Below are positions 21,637 through 29,372 of a stretch of DNA of 64,000 bases, piece after piece. Both the position numbers and the translations under genes were made by a program. Position 1 is the stretch's first letter; each line of letters starts with the position of its first letter. The stretch is from contig DVFP01000015.1 in NCBI GenBank assembly GCA_018713145.1, positions 1-64,000 of the forward strand, read 5' to 3'. A model generated the notes under the pieces. It ran no database searches and was not told where the DNA came from. It saw only the letters and a program-made list of their open reading frames with translations. The stretch is from Candidatus Scybalocola faecavium. GTDB taxonomy: Bacteria > Bacillota > Clostridia > Lachnospirales > Lachnospiraceae.

Positions 21637-22248
21637 CTATTTTTTCTTTTTCTTCCTCCGGAAAAATACTATACAGCCGGCAATAGCCGCAGCCAGTGCC
21701 AGGATCGTCCAGTTTTTATATGTATCCATATATTTTGTCACAATATCCCAGGAGGCCCCGGCAAAGGCGCCAAGATAGACAAGAAGAATATTCCACACCA
21801 ATGTTCCTGCTGCGGTCATAGCCATAAACGGCCCCATAGCCATGCCGGACATTCCTGCCGGAATGGAAATCAGGCTTCTTAATATGGGAATACACCGACA
21901 GAAAAATACGGCTTTTCTCCCCTTTTTCCCAAACCAGTCCAATGTCAGCTCCACATCTTCTCTTTTAAAATGGAGCAGCCTTCCCACTTTTCCGTCAATC
22001 ATCTTCATGAGCCGCTCCCTTTTTAGCAAATGGCCCGCAAAATATAAGACAATGGCTCCAATACAGGATCCGATCGTCGCTGCTAATATTACTCCCCATA
22101 CTCGGAGGGCCGTACATGTTGTTAAAAACCCCGCAAAGGTCAGGATCACCTCAGAGGGAATCGGGGGAAAGATATTTTCCAGCGCAATCAACAGGATAAT
22201 CCCTGCGTATCCAAACTGTTCTACCAGATGTACGATCATCTGCTCCAT
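21637..22248 (-). CDS. DedA family membrane protein
   Basis: A 203-residue integral membrane protein of the DedA/SNARE-associated family. Members are linked to phospholipid recycling (undecaprenyl phosphate or phosphatidylethanolamine flipping) and envelope fitness. The family features are the re-entrant GYAGIILLIALENIFPPIPSE segment near the start and the motif FxCRCIPILRSLISIPAGMS (here FFCRCIPILRSL) in the second half. It ends with a basic tail, RRKKKKK. GGGAGC precedes the ATG. It follows sigH but is separated from it by a gap with no terminator seen. Confidence 0.9.
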   Translation of the reverse strand: MEQMIVHLVEQFGYAGIILLIALENIFPPIPSEVILTFAGFLTTCTALRVWGVILAATIGSCIGAIVLYFAGHLLKRERLMKMIDGKVGRLLHFKREDVELTLDWFGKKGRKAVFFCRCIPILRSLISIPAGMSGMAMGPFMAMTAAGTLVWNILLVYLGAFAGASWDIVTKYMDTYKNWTILALAAAIAGCIVFFRRKKKKK

Positions 22249-22313
22249 AAAAAAGCTCCCGGAAATCCTTTACATTAAATATATGGATTCCCGGGAGAAA
22301 TATGCCTTTCTTT

Positions 22314-22919
22314 TTATCTGCCCAGACCTTCGGCCTTTTTGCGGATACGCTGTATCGCATTATCTACGGATTTCTCATTTTTATTTAGTTTTCGGGCAAT
22401 CTGAGCATAGCTCTGCCCATCCATAAACAGATCCATCACCTTTTTTTCCAGAGGGCTTAAAACATTTAAAAGTCTTTCTCTGGCCTGTTCCCGGTTTTCT
22501 TTTATAAAAAAGTACTCCTCCGGTCCCGCGCCGTTTTCATATAATACGTCCATAAGCACCGGAGCATTTTCCCCATCTTCCGCAGGCTCATATAAAGAAA
22601 CATATGAATTTAAAGGCTGATGTTTTTGCCTTTGGGCCGCCTTTACGGCAGAAATAATCTGACGGATAATGCAGATCCGCGCAAAAGCAGAGAAATCCCC
22701 GCCCACATCCGGATCATAGTCCCGGATCGCTTTCATCAGACCGATCATTCCCTCTTGGATCAGATCGTCGCTTTCTCCGCCAATAAGATAAAACTGCCGG
22801 GCCAGTTTCTTTACCAGTCCTTTATATTTTCCCAAAAGGTAATCCATACCGGCAGTTTGACCCTGCCGGATACTCCGGCAGATCTGTTCATCTGTCATTT
22901 TATCAAACCGGCTGTCCAT
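22314..22919 (-). CDS. sigH: RNA polymerase sigma factor SigH (early sporulation)
   Basis: Sigma-30-type factor that drives transition-state and early sporulation genes. The 201 residues show region 2 with ESDDLIQEGMIGLMKAIRDY and FSAFARICIIRQI, and region 4 with LSPLEKKVMDLFMDGQSYAQIARKL. ATG 22919 is chosen for an AGGAG site six bases away; the frame is open to 22943, where it would overlap rlmB. It is the last gene of the cysE-cysS-mrnC-rlmB-sigH series, an order shared with Bacillus, which strongly supports the SigH assignment. Confidence 0.95.
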   Translation of the reverse strand: MDSRFDKMTDEQICRSIRQGQTAGMDYLLGKYKGLVKKLARQFYLIGGESDDLIQEGMIGLMKAIRDYDPDVGGDFSAFARICIIRQIISAVKAAQRQKHQPLNSYVSLYEPAEDGENAPVLMDVLYENGAGPEEYFFIKENREQARERLLNVLSPLEKKVMDLFMDGQSYAQIARKLNKNEKSVDNAIQRIRKKAEGLGR

Positions 22920-22939
22920 ATTTTTCTCCTGATTTTTGA

Positions 22940-23680
22940 TCATCCAAGCCTTTGCCGCACAATCTCATAGGCCAGTACCCCGGCTGCTACAGAGGCATTA
23001 AGTGAATCAATATCTCCCTTCATGGGAACAGAAATCGTAAAGTCACATTTTTCTTTAACCAGACGGCTTACACCGCTGCCTTCATTTCCGATGACCAGGC
23101 CGATGGGACCTTTAAGGTTCTGGCGGTACATCAGCTCTCCGTCCATGTCCGCGCAGGCAAACCACAGTCCTTCCTTTTTCAGGCTCTCAATAGCAGCCGC
23201 CATATTTGTCACTCTGGCAACAGGCGTATAGTTTATAGCACCGGCAGAAACCTTGGCAACAGTAGGCGTCAGTCCCACAGCCCGGTTTTTAGGGATAATA
23301 ATGCCGTGGGCGCCGGCCAAATTGGCAGTTCTTAAAATCGCGCCCAGATTATGGGGATCCTCGATGCCGTCTAAAAGGATGATAAATGGATCTTCGCCTT
23401 TTTCCCTTGCCAGCTTAAGAATATCTTCCACCTGAGCGTAAGCATAGGCGGCACAAACAGCGATCACCCCCTGATGATGCTTCGTCTGAGACATTTGGTC
23501 CAGACGCTCTTTAGAAACAAAATGAACCATGGTATCTCTTTTTTTCGCTTCTCTAAGGATCGTGTGAATAGGACCATCCTGGCATCCATCCAGGACAAAC
23601 AGCTTATCCACTGTCTTTCCTGAGCGGAAAGCTTCGATCACAGGATTTCGCCCTTCAATTTTTGACTCTTCGTATCTCAT
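22940..23680 (-). CDS. rlmB: 23S rRNA 2'-O-methyltransferase RlmB (TrmH/SpoU family)
   Basis: Methylates a 2'-hydroxyl in 23S rRNA (G2251 in E. coli). The 246 residues have an N-terminal substrate-binding domain (EGRNPVIEAFRSGK) and a SPOUT knot with the three motifs NLGAILRTANLAGAHG, GNEGSGVS and SLNASVAAGVLAYE. The start overlaps the mrnC stop by four bases (ATGA), indicating translational coupling. Confidence 0.95.
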   Translation of the reverse strand: MRYEESKIEGRNPVIEAFRSGKTVDKLFVLDGCQDGPIHTILREAKKRDTMVHFVSKERLDQMSQTKHHQGVIAVCAAYAYAQVEDILKLAREKGEDPFIILLDGIEDPHNLGAILRTANLAGAHGIIIPKNRAVGLTPTVAKVSAGAINYTPVARVTNMAAAIESLKKEGLWFACADMDGELMYRQNLKGPIGLVIGNEGSGVSRLVKEKCDFTISVPMKGDIDSLNASVAAGVLAYEIVRQRLG

Positions 23681-24219
23681 TTTTCCTCCTTTTTACTGCT
23701 GCCGTGCTCGGCTGTACCGGTGTTTTTTGAGGGAATTTCTCCCATTGTCTCTAAACCGAAACGGATCAGCTCCAAAATCCTATCATAATCCTGCTTCAGA
23801 TATAAATAACCCACCAGAGCTTCTAAACCTGTAGCCATTCGATAATCCGTCATTGTGGCATGTTTTGCCATCGTATAGGACTTGGCATTTCTTCCCCGCT
23901 TATAAACCGATAGCTCTTCCTCAGACAATCGGGGCTCAACAGCCTTAACCAATGCCGCCTGGGCAGAAGCTTTGACCAATGTGCTGGAACGCTTATGAAG
24001 CTTATTGACCGGAGCATTGGATCTTTCAACGATCAGAGAACGGATCAATACTTCAAAAACCGCATCTCCCAAATAAGCCAGGGTCAGGGGAGAATAAGCT
24101 CTCACATCCACCGGTCTGAGTCCAAAAAGCCTCTTAAACTTATCGTGAAAGCTTTCAATTTCTTCATGCCCCGGCTGCCCCTGTACATCAGATGCCTGTA
24201 TCTCTATGCTCTTTTCCAT
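23677..24219 (-). CDS. mrnC: Mini-ribonuclease III (MrnC)
   Basis: A dimeric RNase III-like enzyme without a double-stranded RNA-binding domain; in Bacillus it matures 23S rRNA. The 180 residues contain the RNase III core: LAYLGDAVFEVLIRS with the catalytic acidic cluster, then LVGYLYLKQDYDRI. It is slightly longer than usual because of a charged N-terminal tail of about 35 residues and a Lys/Glu-rich C terminus. It overlaps the end of cysS by 16 bases and rlmB by four. Confidence 0.93.
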   Translation of the reverse strand: MEKSIEIQASDVQGQPGHEEIESFHDKFKRLFGLRPVDVRAYSPLTLAYLGDAVFEVLIRSLIVERSNAPVNKLHKRSSTLVKASAQAALVKAVEPRLSEEELSVYKRGRNAKSYTMAKHATMTDYRMATGLEALVGYLYLKQDYDRILELIRFGLETMGEIPSKNTGTAEHGSSKKEEK

Positions 24220-25604
24220 TTGACACCTTCCCTTGTATCCTCCAGGATAATCCCCTTTTCCAAAAGCATCTGGCGTATCTCATCTGCTCTGGCAAAATTT
24301 TTCGCCTTTCTTGCCGCCTGACGTTCCTGAATCAAAGCTTCTACATCCTCATCCAGCATTTCTTCTTTTTTATCTGTAATGATCCCTAAAATATCACAAT
24401 ATTTTACAATAGTATCCAGCACTTTATTTACAAAGTCCTGTGCACTTTCCGGCTGCGCCTGGATATTGGCCAGTTTTACCATTTCAAAAATGGCCGCAAT
24501 GGCATCTGCCGTATTAAAATCATCATCCATGGCTTTATCAAACTTCTGGCATAAAAGGTCAAGGGCCTGAAGCTGGGTATTTTCCTCTTCATTTAACGGA
24601 CGTTCCTGTCCTTTCAGGTTTCTCAGCCGGTCTACTGCCGTCAGGATACGCTCAAGGCTGTTTTTTGCCGCTGCCATAAGTTCCCCACTGAAGTTTAAGG
24701 GGCTGCGGTAATGGGCACTAAGCATAAAAAATCTGAGCACTTGAAGATCATATTTTTCTCCGATTTCCCGAACTGTAAAAAAGTTGCCAAGAGATTTGGA
24801 CATTTTTACATTGTCAATATTTAAAAATCCATTATGCATCCAATAGCGGGCAAATTCTTTGCCATTGCAGGCCTCGCTTTGAGCGATCTCGTTTTCATGA
24901 TGAGGGAAAATAAGATCCTCCCCGCCGGCATGAATGTCAATCTGGTCCCCCAAATACTTTTTGGACATTTCCGAGCACTCAATATGCCAGCCGGGGCGGC
25001 CGTCTCCCCATGGTGATGGCCAGGAAGGCTCTCCTTCTTTTTTAGGCTTCCATAAAACAAAATCCAAAGGATCTTTCTTTCCTTCTTCGCCGGTCACTTT
25101 AATATCTCTGTGTCCGGCTTCCAGATCATCAATATTTTTCTTTGACAGTTTTCCATAATCCTTAAAAGAACGGGTTTTAAAATAAACAGTCCCATTTACC
25201 TCATAGGCGTGTCCTTTATCGATCAGAGTTTGGATCATTTGGATCATTCCTCCGATTTCCTCTGTAGCCTTGGGATGATGGGTGGCTTCCCGCACATTAA
25301 GGTCAGCCATGTCCTTTTGGGCTTCTTTAATGTACCGCTGAGAAATCACAGAAGGATCAACACCTTCCTCATTGGCCTTTTTAATGATCTTATCATCCAC
25401 ATCGGTAAAATTAGAAACATAATTTACCTCATAGCCCTTGTGCTCCAAATAACGGCGCACAGTATCAAATACGATCATAGGGCGGGCATTTCCTATGTGG
25501 ATCAGATTATATACCGTAGGGCCGCATACATACATACGAACTTTTCCTTCTTCTAAAGGAACAAATTCTTCTTTTTTCCTTGTAAGTGTATTATATATTT
25601 TCAT
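24204..25604 (-). CDS. cysS: Cysteinyl-tRNA synthetase
   Basis: Charges tRNA-Cys. The 466 residues show the HIGH motif as HIGNA after the zinc ligand region (CGPTVYNLIHIGNARP), the second zinc ligands in WHIECSEM and GGEDLIFPHHENE, and KMSKS as VKMSKSLGNF. The start at 25604 has a GGAGGT site. It lies 15 bases after cysE, and both are controlled by the upstream cysteine T-box, so cysteine supply and use are regulated together. Confidence 0.97.
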   Translation of the reverse strand: MKIYNTLTRKKEEFVPLEEGKVRMYVCGPTVYNLIHIGNARPMIVFDTVRRYLEHKGYEVNYVSNFTDVDDKIIKKANEEGVDPSVISQRYIKEAQKDMADLNVREATHHPKATEEIGGMIQMIQTLIDKGHAYEVNGTVYFKTRSFKDYGKLSKKNIDDLEAGHRDIKVTGEEGKKDPLDFVLWKPKKEGEPSWPSPWGDGRPGWHIECSEMSKKYLGDQIDIHAGGEDLIFPHHENEIAQSEACNGKEFARYWMHNGFLNIDNVKMSKSLGNFFTVREIGEKYDLQVLRFFMLSAHYRSPLNFSGELMAAAKNSLERILTAVDRLRNLKGQERPLNEEENTQLQALDLLCQKFDKAMDDDFNTADAIAAIFEMVKLANIQAQPESAQDFVNKVLDTIVKYCDILGIITDKKEEMLDEDVEALIQERQAARKAKNFARADEIRQMLLEKGIILEDTREGVKWKRA

Positions 25605-25619
25605 GATCTTTACCTCCAA

Positions 25620-26321
25620 TTAAGAATGTTTTTCAGTCTCCGCATGTTCCTGTGCTTTTTCCTGGAATCCCTCCCAGTAGTCGGTTAAAACAGATAACTG
25701 GCTGCGAAGCTGACGATTTTCCTCTTCAAGAGAAGCTAATTCCATAGCTACCGGATCCGGAAGATCGGTCTGGTTTAATTCCACCTGAGGGGCTTTTACA
25801 CTGCTGCGTTTTACCACCTTTCCCGGGATGCCAACCACCGTAGAATTCGGCGGCACCTCTTTTAAGACCACGCTTCCGGCGCCGATCTTGGAATTATCCC
25901 CGATCTTAAAAGATCCCAGTACCTTGGCTCCGGCACTGATCATAACATTATTCCCAATTGTGGGATGCCGCTTTCCCTGTTCTTTACCTGTGCCGCCTAA
26001 AGTCACACCCTGGTACAAGGTTACATTATCCCCAAGGATCGCCGTTTCCCCGATAACTACACCATGGCCGTGATCAATAAAAAGTCCTTTTCCGATCACT
26101 GCTCCCGGATGGATCTCTATGCCTGTTTTTCTTGCAGTTCTCTGAGAGATCCATCTGGCCCAGAAAAAATGACCTTTAACATATAATTTGTGAGCCAGGC
26201 GGTAATAAAGAATCGCTTTAAAACTGGGATATAAAAAAACTTCTGCTGAAGATTTTATAGCCGGGTCCCGATCACGGATGATCTGTATCTCTTCCCGTAC
26301 ATATCGGATAAAATTCAGCAT
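25620..26321 (-). CDS. cysE: Serine O-acetyltransferase
   Basis: Acetylates L-serine with acetyl-CoA, the first step of cysteine synthesis. The 233 residues comprise an N-terminal helical part (FIRYVREEIQIIRDRDPA) and a left-handed beta-helix of hexapeptide repeats with the active-site signature IDHGHGVVIGETAILGDNV and GVTLGGTG. A long, charged C-terminal extension of about 50 residues follows the helix. ATG 26321 is preferred for an AAGGAGG site; the frame is open to 26348. It is the first gene after the T-box. Confidence 0.95.
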   Translation of the reverse strand: MLNFIRYVREEIQIIRDRDPAIKSSAEVFLYPSFKAILYYRLAHKLYVKGHFFWARWISQRTARKTGIEIHPGAVIGKGLFIDHGHGVVIGETAILGDNVTLYQGVTLGGTGKEQGKRHPTIGNNVMISAGAKVLGSFKIGDNSKIGAGSVVLKEVPPNSTVVGIPGKVVKRSSVKAPQVELNQTDLPDPVAMELASLEEENRQLRSQLSVLTDYWEGFQEKAQEHAETEKHS

Positions 26322-26409
26322 CTTACCTTCTCCTCCTTTTACTTTCATGGAACATGGCTGGCGATTTTAGCCAGACGCCATGCATCCGCCATGCCAGCTC
26401 AATGCAAAC

Positions 26410-26690
26410 AAAAAAACTGCCTCGGTTAGAGGCAGCTTGGGCTACGGTTCCACTCTAATAGGTTGAAAACGGATTTTCACTCTGTGCTGATGGATCAGCT
26501 GGACTTAACGCATACCAACGGGCTCGGAATACTGTGATTTCCTCCGGCCGGCTCATGGGCGCACTTCTTAAAGTTCCTGCAAAAGCCGCTTTCAGCCAGC
26601 GGCGGCTTCTCTCTGATGCGCTTCCTTTAATATCTTCCCAATCAATGCCTTTATTCTGAATAAGGTCCCTGTTTTTCAAGGACACTCTGT
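26410..26690 (-). promoter_or_regulatory. Cysteine-specific T-box leader of cysE-cysS
   Basis: Read on the minus strand, Stem I has the AG-bulge motif AGAGAG and the distal loop GCTGGCTGAAAGCGGC. The specifier loop contains TGC (Cys; 26561-26563) after GAAG. The conserved T-box sequence AGAGTGGAACCGTAGC lies at 26441-26456, and a terminator stem CTGCCTC/GAGGCAG with seven T residues at 26410-26435. By family knowledge, uncharged tRNA-Cys stabilises the antiterminator and switches on cysE-cysS and the genes behind them. A 76-codon frame across this RNA is not a gene. Confidence 0.93.
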
Positions 26691-26696
26691 TTCTAT

Positions 26697-26725
26697 AGAA
26701 TATGAAAAAAAGGAAAATTTGTCAA
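26697..26725 (-). promoter_or_regulatory. Promoter of the T-box / cysE operon
   Basis: Minus-strand -35 TTGACA (26720-26725), 17-bp spacer, -10 TATTCT (26697-26702), starting RNA near 26690. Confidence 0.85.
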
Positions 26726-26754
26726 TAGTTTCCCAAAAGAAATCTCAGTTCAAA

Positions 26755-26784
26755 GTAACAGTTCATCCAGCTAAACTGTTACAG
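26755..26784 (-). repeat. Hairpin after ispF, member of a dispersed imperfect repeat
   Basis: GTAACAGTT pairs with AACTGTTAC around a 10-base loop, followed by TTTG on the minus strand, so it may end ispF transcription. The segment TTCATCCAGCTAAAC-TGTTACAG recurs with two changes at 48639-48661. Confidence 0.5.
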
Positions 26785-26808
26785 GTCAAAATCAGCGTTC
26801 ACAGCATT

Positions 26809-27276
26809 TTACTGAAGAAGGCAAATGGCCTGAGCGGCAATGCCAAGCCCCTCCCCGGTAAAACCTAATCCTTCTTCTGTAGTCGCTTTTACATTTATAT
26901 CAGCCACAGGAATTTCCAGGGCATCTGCCATGTTTTTTCTCATTGCATCAATATATGGCCGCATTTTAGGCCGCTGGGCAATCACTGTTGCATCAATATT
27001 TCCCACACAGAATCCTTTTTCCTTAAGGAGAGCTCCCACATGCTTCAGCAAAACAATACTGGAGATCCCCCGGTATCTTTCATCTGTATCCGGGAAATGC
27101 TTTCCTATATCATCCAGCCCTGCTGCCCCTAAAAGGGCGTCCATAACTGCATGAATAAGCACATCTGCATCAGAGTGTCCCAAAAGGCCTTTTTCATAAG
27201 GGATTTCCACCCCTCCTATAATAAGCTTTCTTCCCTCTGTCAGTCTGTGTACGTCATATCCCATACCTATCCTCAT
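26809..27276 (-). CDS. ispF: 2-C-methyl-D-erythritol 2,4-cyclodiphosphate synthase
   Basis: Fifth step of the MEP pathway for isoprenoid precursors. The 155 residues carry the zinc ligands in GYDVHRL near the start and the signature [19 protein letters not shown], with DIGKHFPD after it. The C-terminal [12 protein letters not shown] segment is also typical. ATG 27276 has a GGAGG site; the frame extends six codons further. In Bacillus ispF also lies upstream of cysE, so the neighbourhood is conserved even without ispD and gltX. Confidence 0.96.
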   Translation of the reverse strand: MRIGMGYDVHRLTEGRKLIIGGVEIPYEKGLLGHSDADVLIHAVMDALLGAAGLDDIGKHFPDTDERYRGISSIVLLKHVGALLKEKGFCVGNIDATVIAQRPKMRPYIDAMRKNMADALEIPVADINVKATTEEGLGFTGEGLGIAAQAICLLQ

Positions 27277-27437
27277 GCTATTTTCCTCCATCAATCTTTA
27301 TCCTGCTGCCGCATTTCATGCAGCATATAAATTTCTGTTACAGCACTATTGTATCACGCACCTTTTCTTATGGCAATGAAATACAAAAGGAATCCTTTTT
27401 CCTTAGGATTTCCCGGGAAATTTCATACAAACAGACG

Positions 27438-27683
27438 TTATGATCCTCCGCCTGCCGACTTCTGCCCGCACCGGGTACCCAGGGCCAAAACCCCGGTAAT
27501 GTTTGTTTCCAGCACCGGTATGCCATAAACATATTCCCTGCTTAATGTACACTTATATACGTCTTTCATCCGACGCACCTCATAGGCAAGATCCCAGCCC
27601 ATGATGACATAATCCGGCTCGCAGGCATTATCCTTTTCATATTGCTCTACATCCTCTTTTAACTGTTTTAAAATGTTTTCCAT
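27438..27683 (-). CDS. Small conserved-looking protein of unknown function
   Basis: An 81-residue soluble protein beginning MENILKQLKEDVEQYEKDN. The first part is an acidic helix; then come YVIMGWDLAYEVRRM and a beta-rich tail ending in Gly and Ser. A GGGGAG site seven bases before ATG 27683 supports this start. I do not recognise the family. It lies upstream of ispF on the same strand. Confidence 0.65.
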   Translation of the reverse strand: MENILKQLKEDVEQYEKDNACEPDYVIMGWDLAYEVRRMKDVYKCTLSREYVYGIPVLETNITGVLALGTRCGQKSAGGGS

Positions 27684-27834
27684 ATAAAGACTCCCCATCT
27701 GATCACATCTTTGATTCCCAGCCTGCAGGCAAAAGCTTCGCCCCGCAAAACCGCTGTTTTATTTTAAATATATGCGACCAGGAAAAATTCTATGTCTTTT
27801 AGACCAAAGCGCTGTCACATTTTTCCCTTGCGGC

Positions 27835-27843
27835 CATAAATTA
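27835..27843 (+). promoter_or_regulatory. Possible mother-cell sigma (SigK/SigE-type) -10 box
   Basis: CATAAATTA fits the CATANNNTA pattern, with AC placed 16 bases upstream, as for SigK promoters. It lies just before the cysteine-rich gene. The short motif makes this tentative. Confidence 0.35.
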
Positions 27844-27865
27844 TTAGGGAAAGGAGTGATAATAA

Positions 27866-28024
27866 ATGTCAAATTGCTGTTGGATTATTCTTTTATTACT
27901 GTTGTGTAATGGAAATAACGGCTGCGGTCTTTCCGGCAATACACGTTCTTCCAACGGATGCGGCTGCCATACCAGCGGATATATGCCAAACTGCGGCTGC
28001 CACACAAACAACTGTGACTGCTGA
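27866..28024 (+). CDS. Cysteine/glycine-rich miniprotein (52 aa)
   Basis: Starts at ATG 27866 with an AAAGGAG site eight bases upstream and ends at TGA 28024. The protein begins MSNCCWIILLLLLCNGNNGC and continues with repeated CGC, NCGCH and CDC clusters: a short hydrophobic stretch and then many cysteines and glycines. It resembles short clostridial proteins often labelled 'chorion class high-cysteine protein'; the true function is unknown. A relative with the same design lies at 47842. A sporulation-type -10 box upstream suggests a spore-surface role, which is inference. Confidence 0.75.
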   Translation: MSNCCWIILLLLLCNGNNGCGLSGNTRSSNGCGCHTSGYMPNCGCHTNNCDC

Positions 28025-28116
28025 TTTTATGTGACTAATGACCTGCAGGCCTGATGATCTTTTCAGGGCAGGCCGTTATCTGACCAAATAAAGCCCATTA
28101 ACGAAAGAAACCCCGG

Positions 28117-28141
28117 GCCCGGCTGCTTTTGCCAGCCGGGC
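28117..28141 (+). terminator. Hairpin after the cysteine-rich gene
   Basis: GCCCGGCTG-CTTTTGC-CAGCCGGGC, a 9-bp GC-rich stem with no clear T-run. Confidence 0.5.
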
Positions 28142-28237
28142 TCAGGTAAACGTCACCTTCAGTTCTTGATAGTCTTACTTAGTATCCCATGGATCACATC
28201 TGTTGAAAAATTTTCAAAAAAAATTTATAAAAAATTC

Positions 28238-28266
28238 TTGACAATTAATACAATTTAAGATATTAT
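28238..28266 (+). promoter_or_regulatory. Promoter of tRNA-Val/tRNA-Met
   Basis: -35 TTGACA (28238-28243), 17-bp spacer, -10 TATTAT (28261-28266). Confidence 0.85.
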
Positions 28267-28303
28267 ATACCTACGTTCAAACGGTTTCACCGGTTGAATT
28301 TAT

Positions 28304-28376
28304 GGGGTCTTAGCTCAGCTGGGAGAGCATCTGCCTTACAAGCAGAGGGTCACAGGTTCGAGCCCTGTAGGCCCCA
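28304..28376 (+). tRNA. tRNA-Val (anticodon UAC)
   Basis: Acceptor GGGGTCT pairs with AGGCCCC; the anticodon stem TCTGC/GCAGA closes the loop CTTACAA with anticodon TAC; the T-arm has GGTTCGAGCC. The discriminator is A and no CCA is encoded. Confidence 0.96.
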
Positions 28377-28390
28377 TTTTAAACGAATAT

Positions 28391-28464
28391 GGCGGAATAG
28401 CTCAGTTGGCTAGAGCACACGGTTCATACCCGTGGTGTCGTTGGTTCAAATCCAATTTCCGCTA
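28391..28464 (+). tRNA. tRNA-Met (anticodon CAU)
   Basis: Acceptor GGCGGAA pairs with TTCCGCT (one G-U at the end). The anticodon stem CACGG/CCGTG holds TTCATAC, anticodon CAT. The T-arm has GGTTCAAATCC. The paired first acceptor position argues for elongator Met or a CAT tRNA modified to read Ile AUA rather than initiator; this cannot be decided by eye. Confidence 0.93.
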
Positions 28465-28470
28465 CTCTCT

Positions 28471-28500
28471 GACCATCGGTTTCGATGGTCTTTTTCTTTT
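28471..28500 (+). terminator. Terminator of the tRNA-Val/Met transcript
   Basis: GACCATCG-GTTT-CGATGGTC followed by a T-rich run. Confidence 0.9.
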
Positions 28501-28572
28501 CATGAGGTCTGCGCAGCAAACGCTCAGACCTGGCTGAATAATTATGAATTTTTAAAAAATTCAAAAAAAAGC

Positions 28573-28601
28573 TTGATTTTTTCTTTTGAACGTGATATGA
28601 T
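28573..28601 (+). promoter_or_regulatory. tRNA-Pro promoter
   Basis: -35 TTGATT (28573-28578), 17-bp spacer, -10 TATGAT (28596-28601), 12 bases before the tRNA. Confidence 0.75.
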
Positions 28602-28612
28602 AACTGTGCTGT

Positions 28613-28686
28613 CGGGGTGTAGCGAAGCTTGGTATCGCGCAACATTCGGGTTGTTGAGGCCGCAGGTTCAAATCCTGTCACTCCGA
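28613..28686 (+). tRNA. tRNA-Pro (anticodon CGG)
   Basis: Acceptor CGGGGTG pairs with CACTCCG; the anticodon stem CAACA/TGTTG closes the loop TTCGGGT, anticodon CGG; the T-arm has AGGTTCAAATCCT. Discriminator A, no CCA encoded. Confidence 0.95.
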
Positions 28687-28698
28687 CTTTCTTCTATA

Positions 28699-28731
28699 AA
28701 GAATATTCGGGGAACCGGATATTCTTTTTTT
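28699..28731 (+). terminator. tRNA-Pro terminator
   Basis: An imperfect hairpin AAGAATATTCGG...CCGGATATTCTT runs directly into seven T residues. Confidence 0.85.
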
Positions 28732-28937
28732 ATCTCTCCTTCTGCCTTCGGTGCACTTAACTTTCTTTTCCTGCTTACATTTTATGATCCCCATATTCCA
28801 AGGCGTTTTTTCTATGAGATTTCCCTTGAAAATCCTTCTTCTGTACAATTTGCCATAAAAAATTTTTTCAAAAATCAATCTGCACAATTTTTATTTTTTA
28901 ATTTTTTTATGTTTGTGAACACTTATGATCGGATTTA
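28732..28937. other. AT-rich intergenic region with no gene seen
   Basis: T-rich sequence after the tRNA-Pro terminator. Open frames across it lack ribosome sites and have biased, non-protein-like composition. Confidence 0.5.
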
Positions 28938-28943
28938 AGTATA

Positions 28944-29062
28944 ATAAGAATCGTAAACAAACCCTCCCCAATACATTGTTTTGTTTATAGTTTTTTTGTT
29001 ACCCCCATAAAAACAAAAAATACCTTCTCCTTTAAAAAGACAGCGAACGATGCTGTCTTTTT
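28944..29062 (+). ncRNA. Candidate small RNA with an orphan terminator
   Basis: A classic terminator (AAAAAGACAGC-GAACGAT-GCTGTCTTTTTT, 29034-29062) has no gene in front of it. A TATAAT box lies at 28938-28943, about 120 bases upstream, but no good -35 at 16-18 bp. The interval lacks a supported reading frame. It could be a small RNA or only leftover sequence. Confidence 0.25.
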
Positions 29063-29191
29063 TATTTTCCCCATAAGACATGTAATGATTCAGCCGTATA
29101 AATCCCCAGAATCGTTACGCTACAGTTTACTGGCTTGCCAGTGGACTGTAACATGGTTACAATAACGCCTAAAATTATTCAAACCAAACGC

Positions 29192-29220
29192 TTGTTCTTA
29201 TTTAAACTTCATGTTATAAT
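29192..29220 (+). promoter_or_regulatory. Promoter of the topoisomerase genes
   Basis: -35 TTGTTC (29192-29197), 17-bp spacer, -10 TATAAT (29215-29220). An imperfect hairpin (ACAGTTTACTGGC with GCCAGTGGACTGT, about 29121-29148) lies upstream. Confidence 0.75.
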
Positions 29221-29372
29221 ATTACATTGTTTCGGGTCTGACCCGAGTTCTTAATGTGCACCGGAATTTTCCAAAGGCACATGCACTGCAGCACAAGCAG
29301 TTTCAGATCATAAATCCCAGCCGCCAAAAGAACCCAGAGCTTTTTGGCAGCACACATTAAAGGAGTTTTTAT

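Noticed and set aside
26455..26685. A 76-codon minus-strand frame upstream of cysE
   Set aside because: It lies entirely within the T-box leader RNA and has no ribosome site.
28504..28548. Weak similarity of this stretch to 52020-52045 (GCTCAG-x-x-CTGGCTGAAT)
   Set aside because: Only about 20 bases agree and no symmetry or function is evident. I could not separate it from chance.
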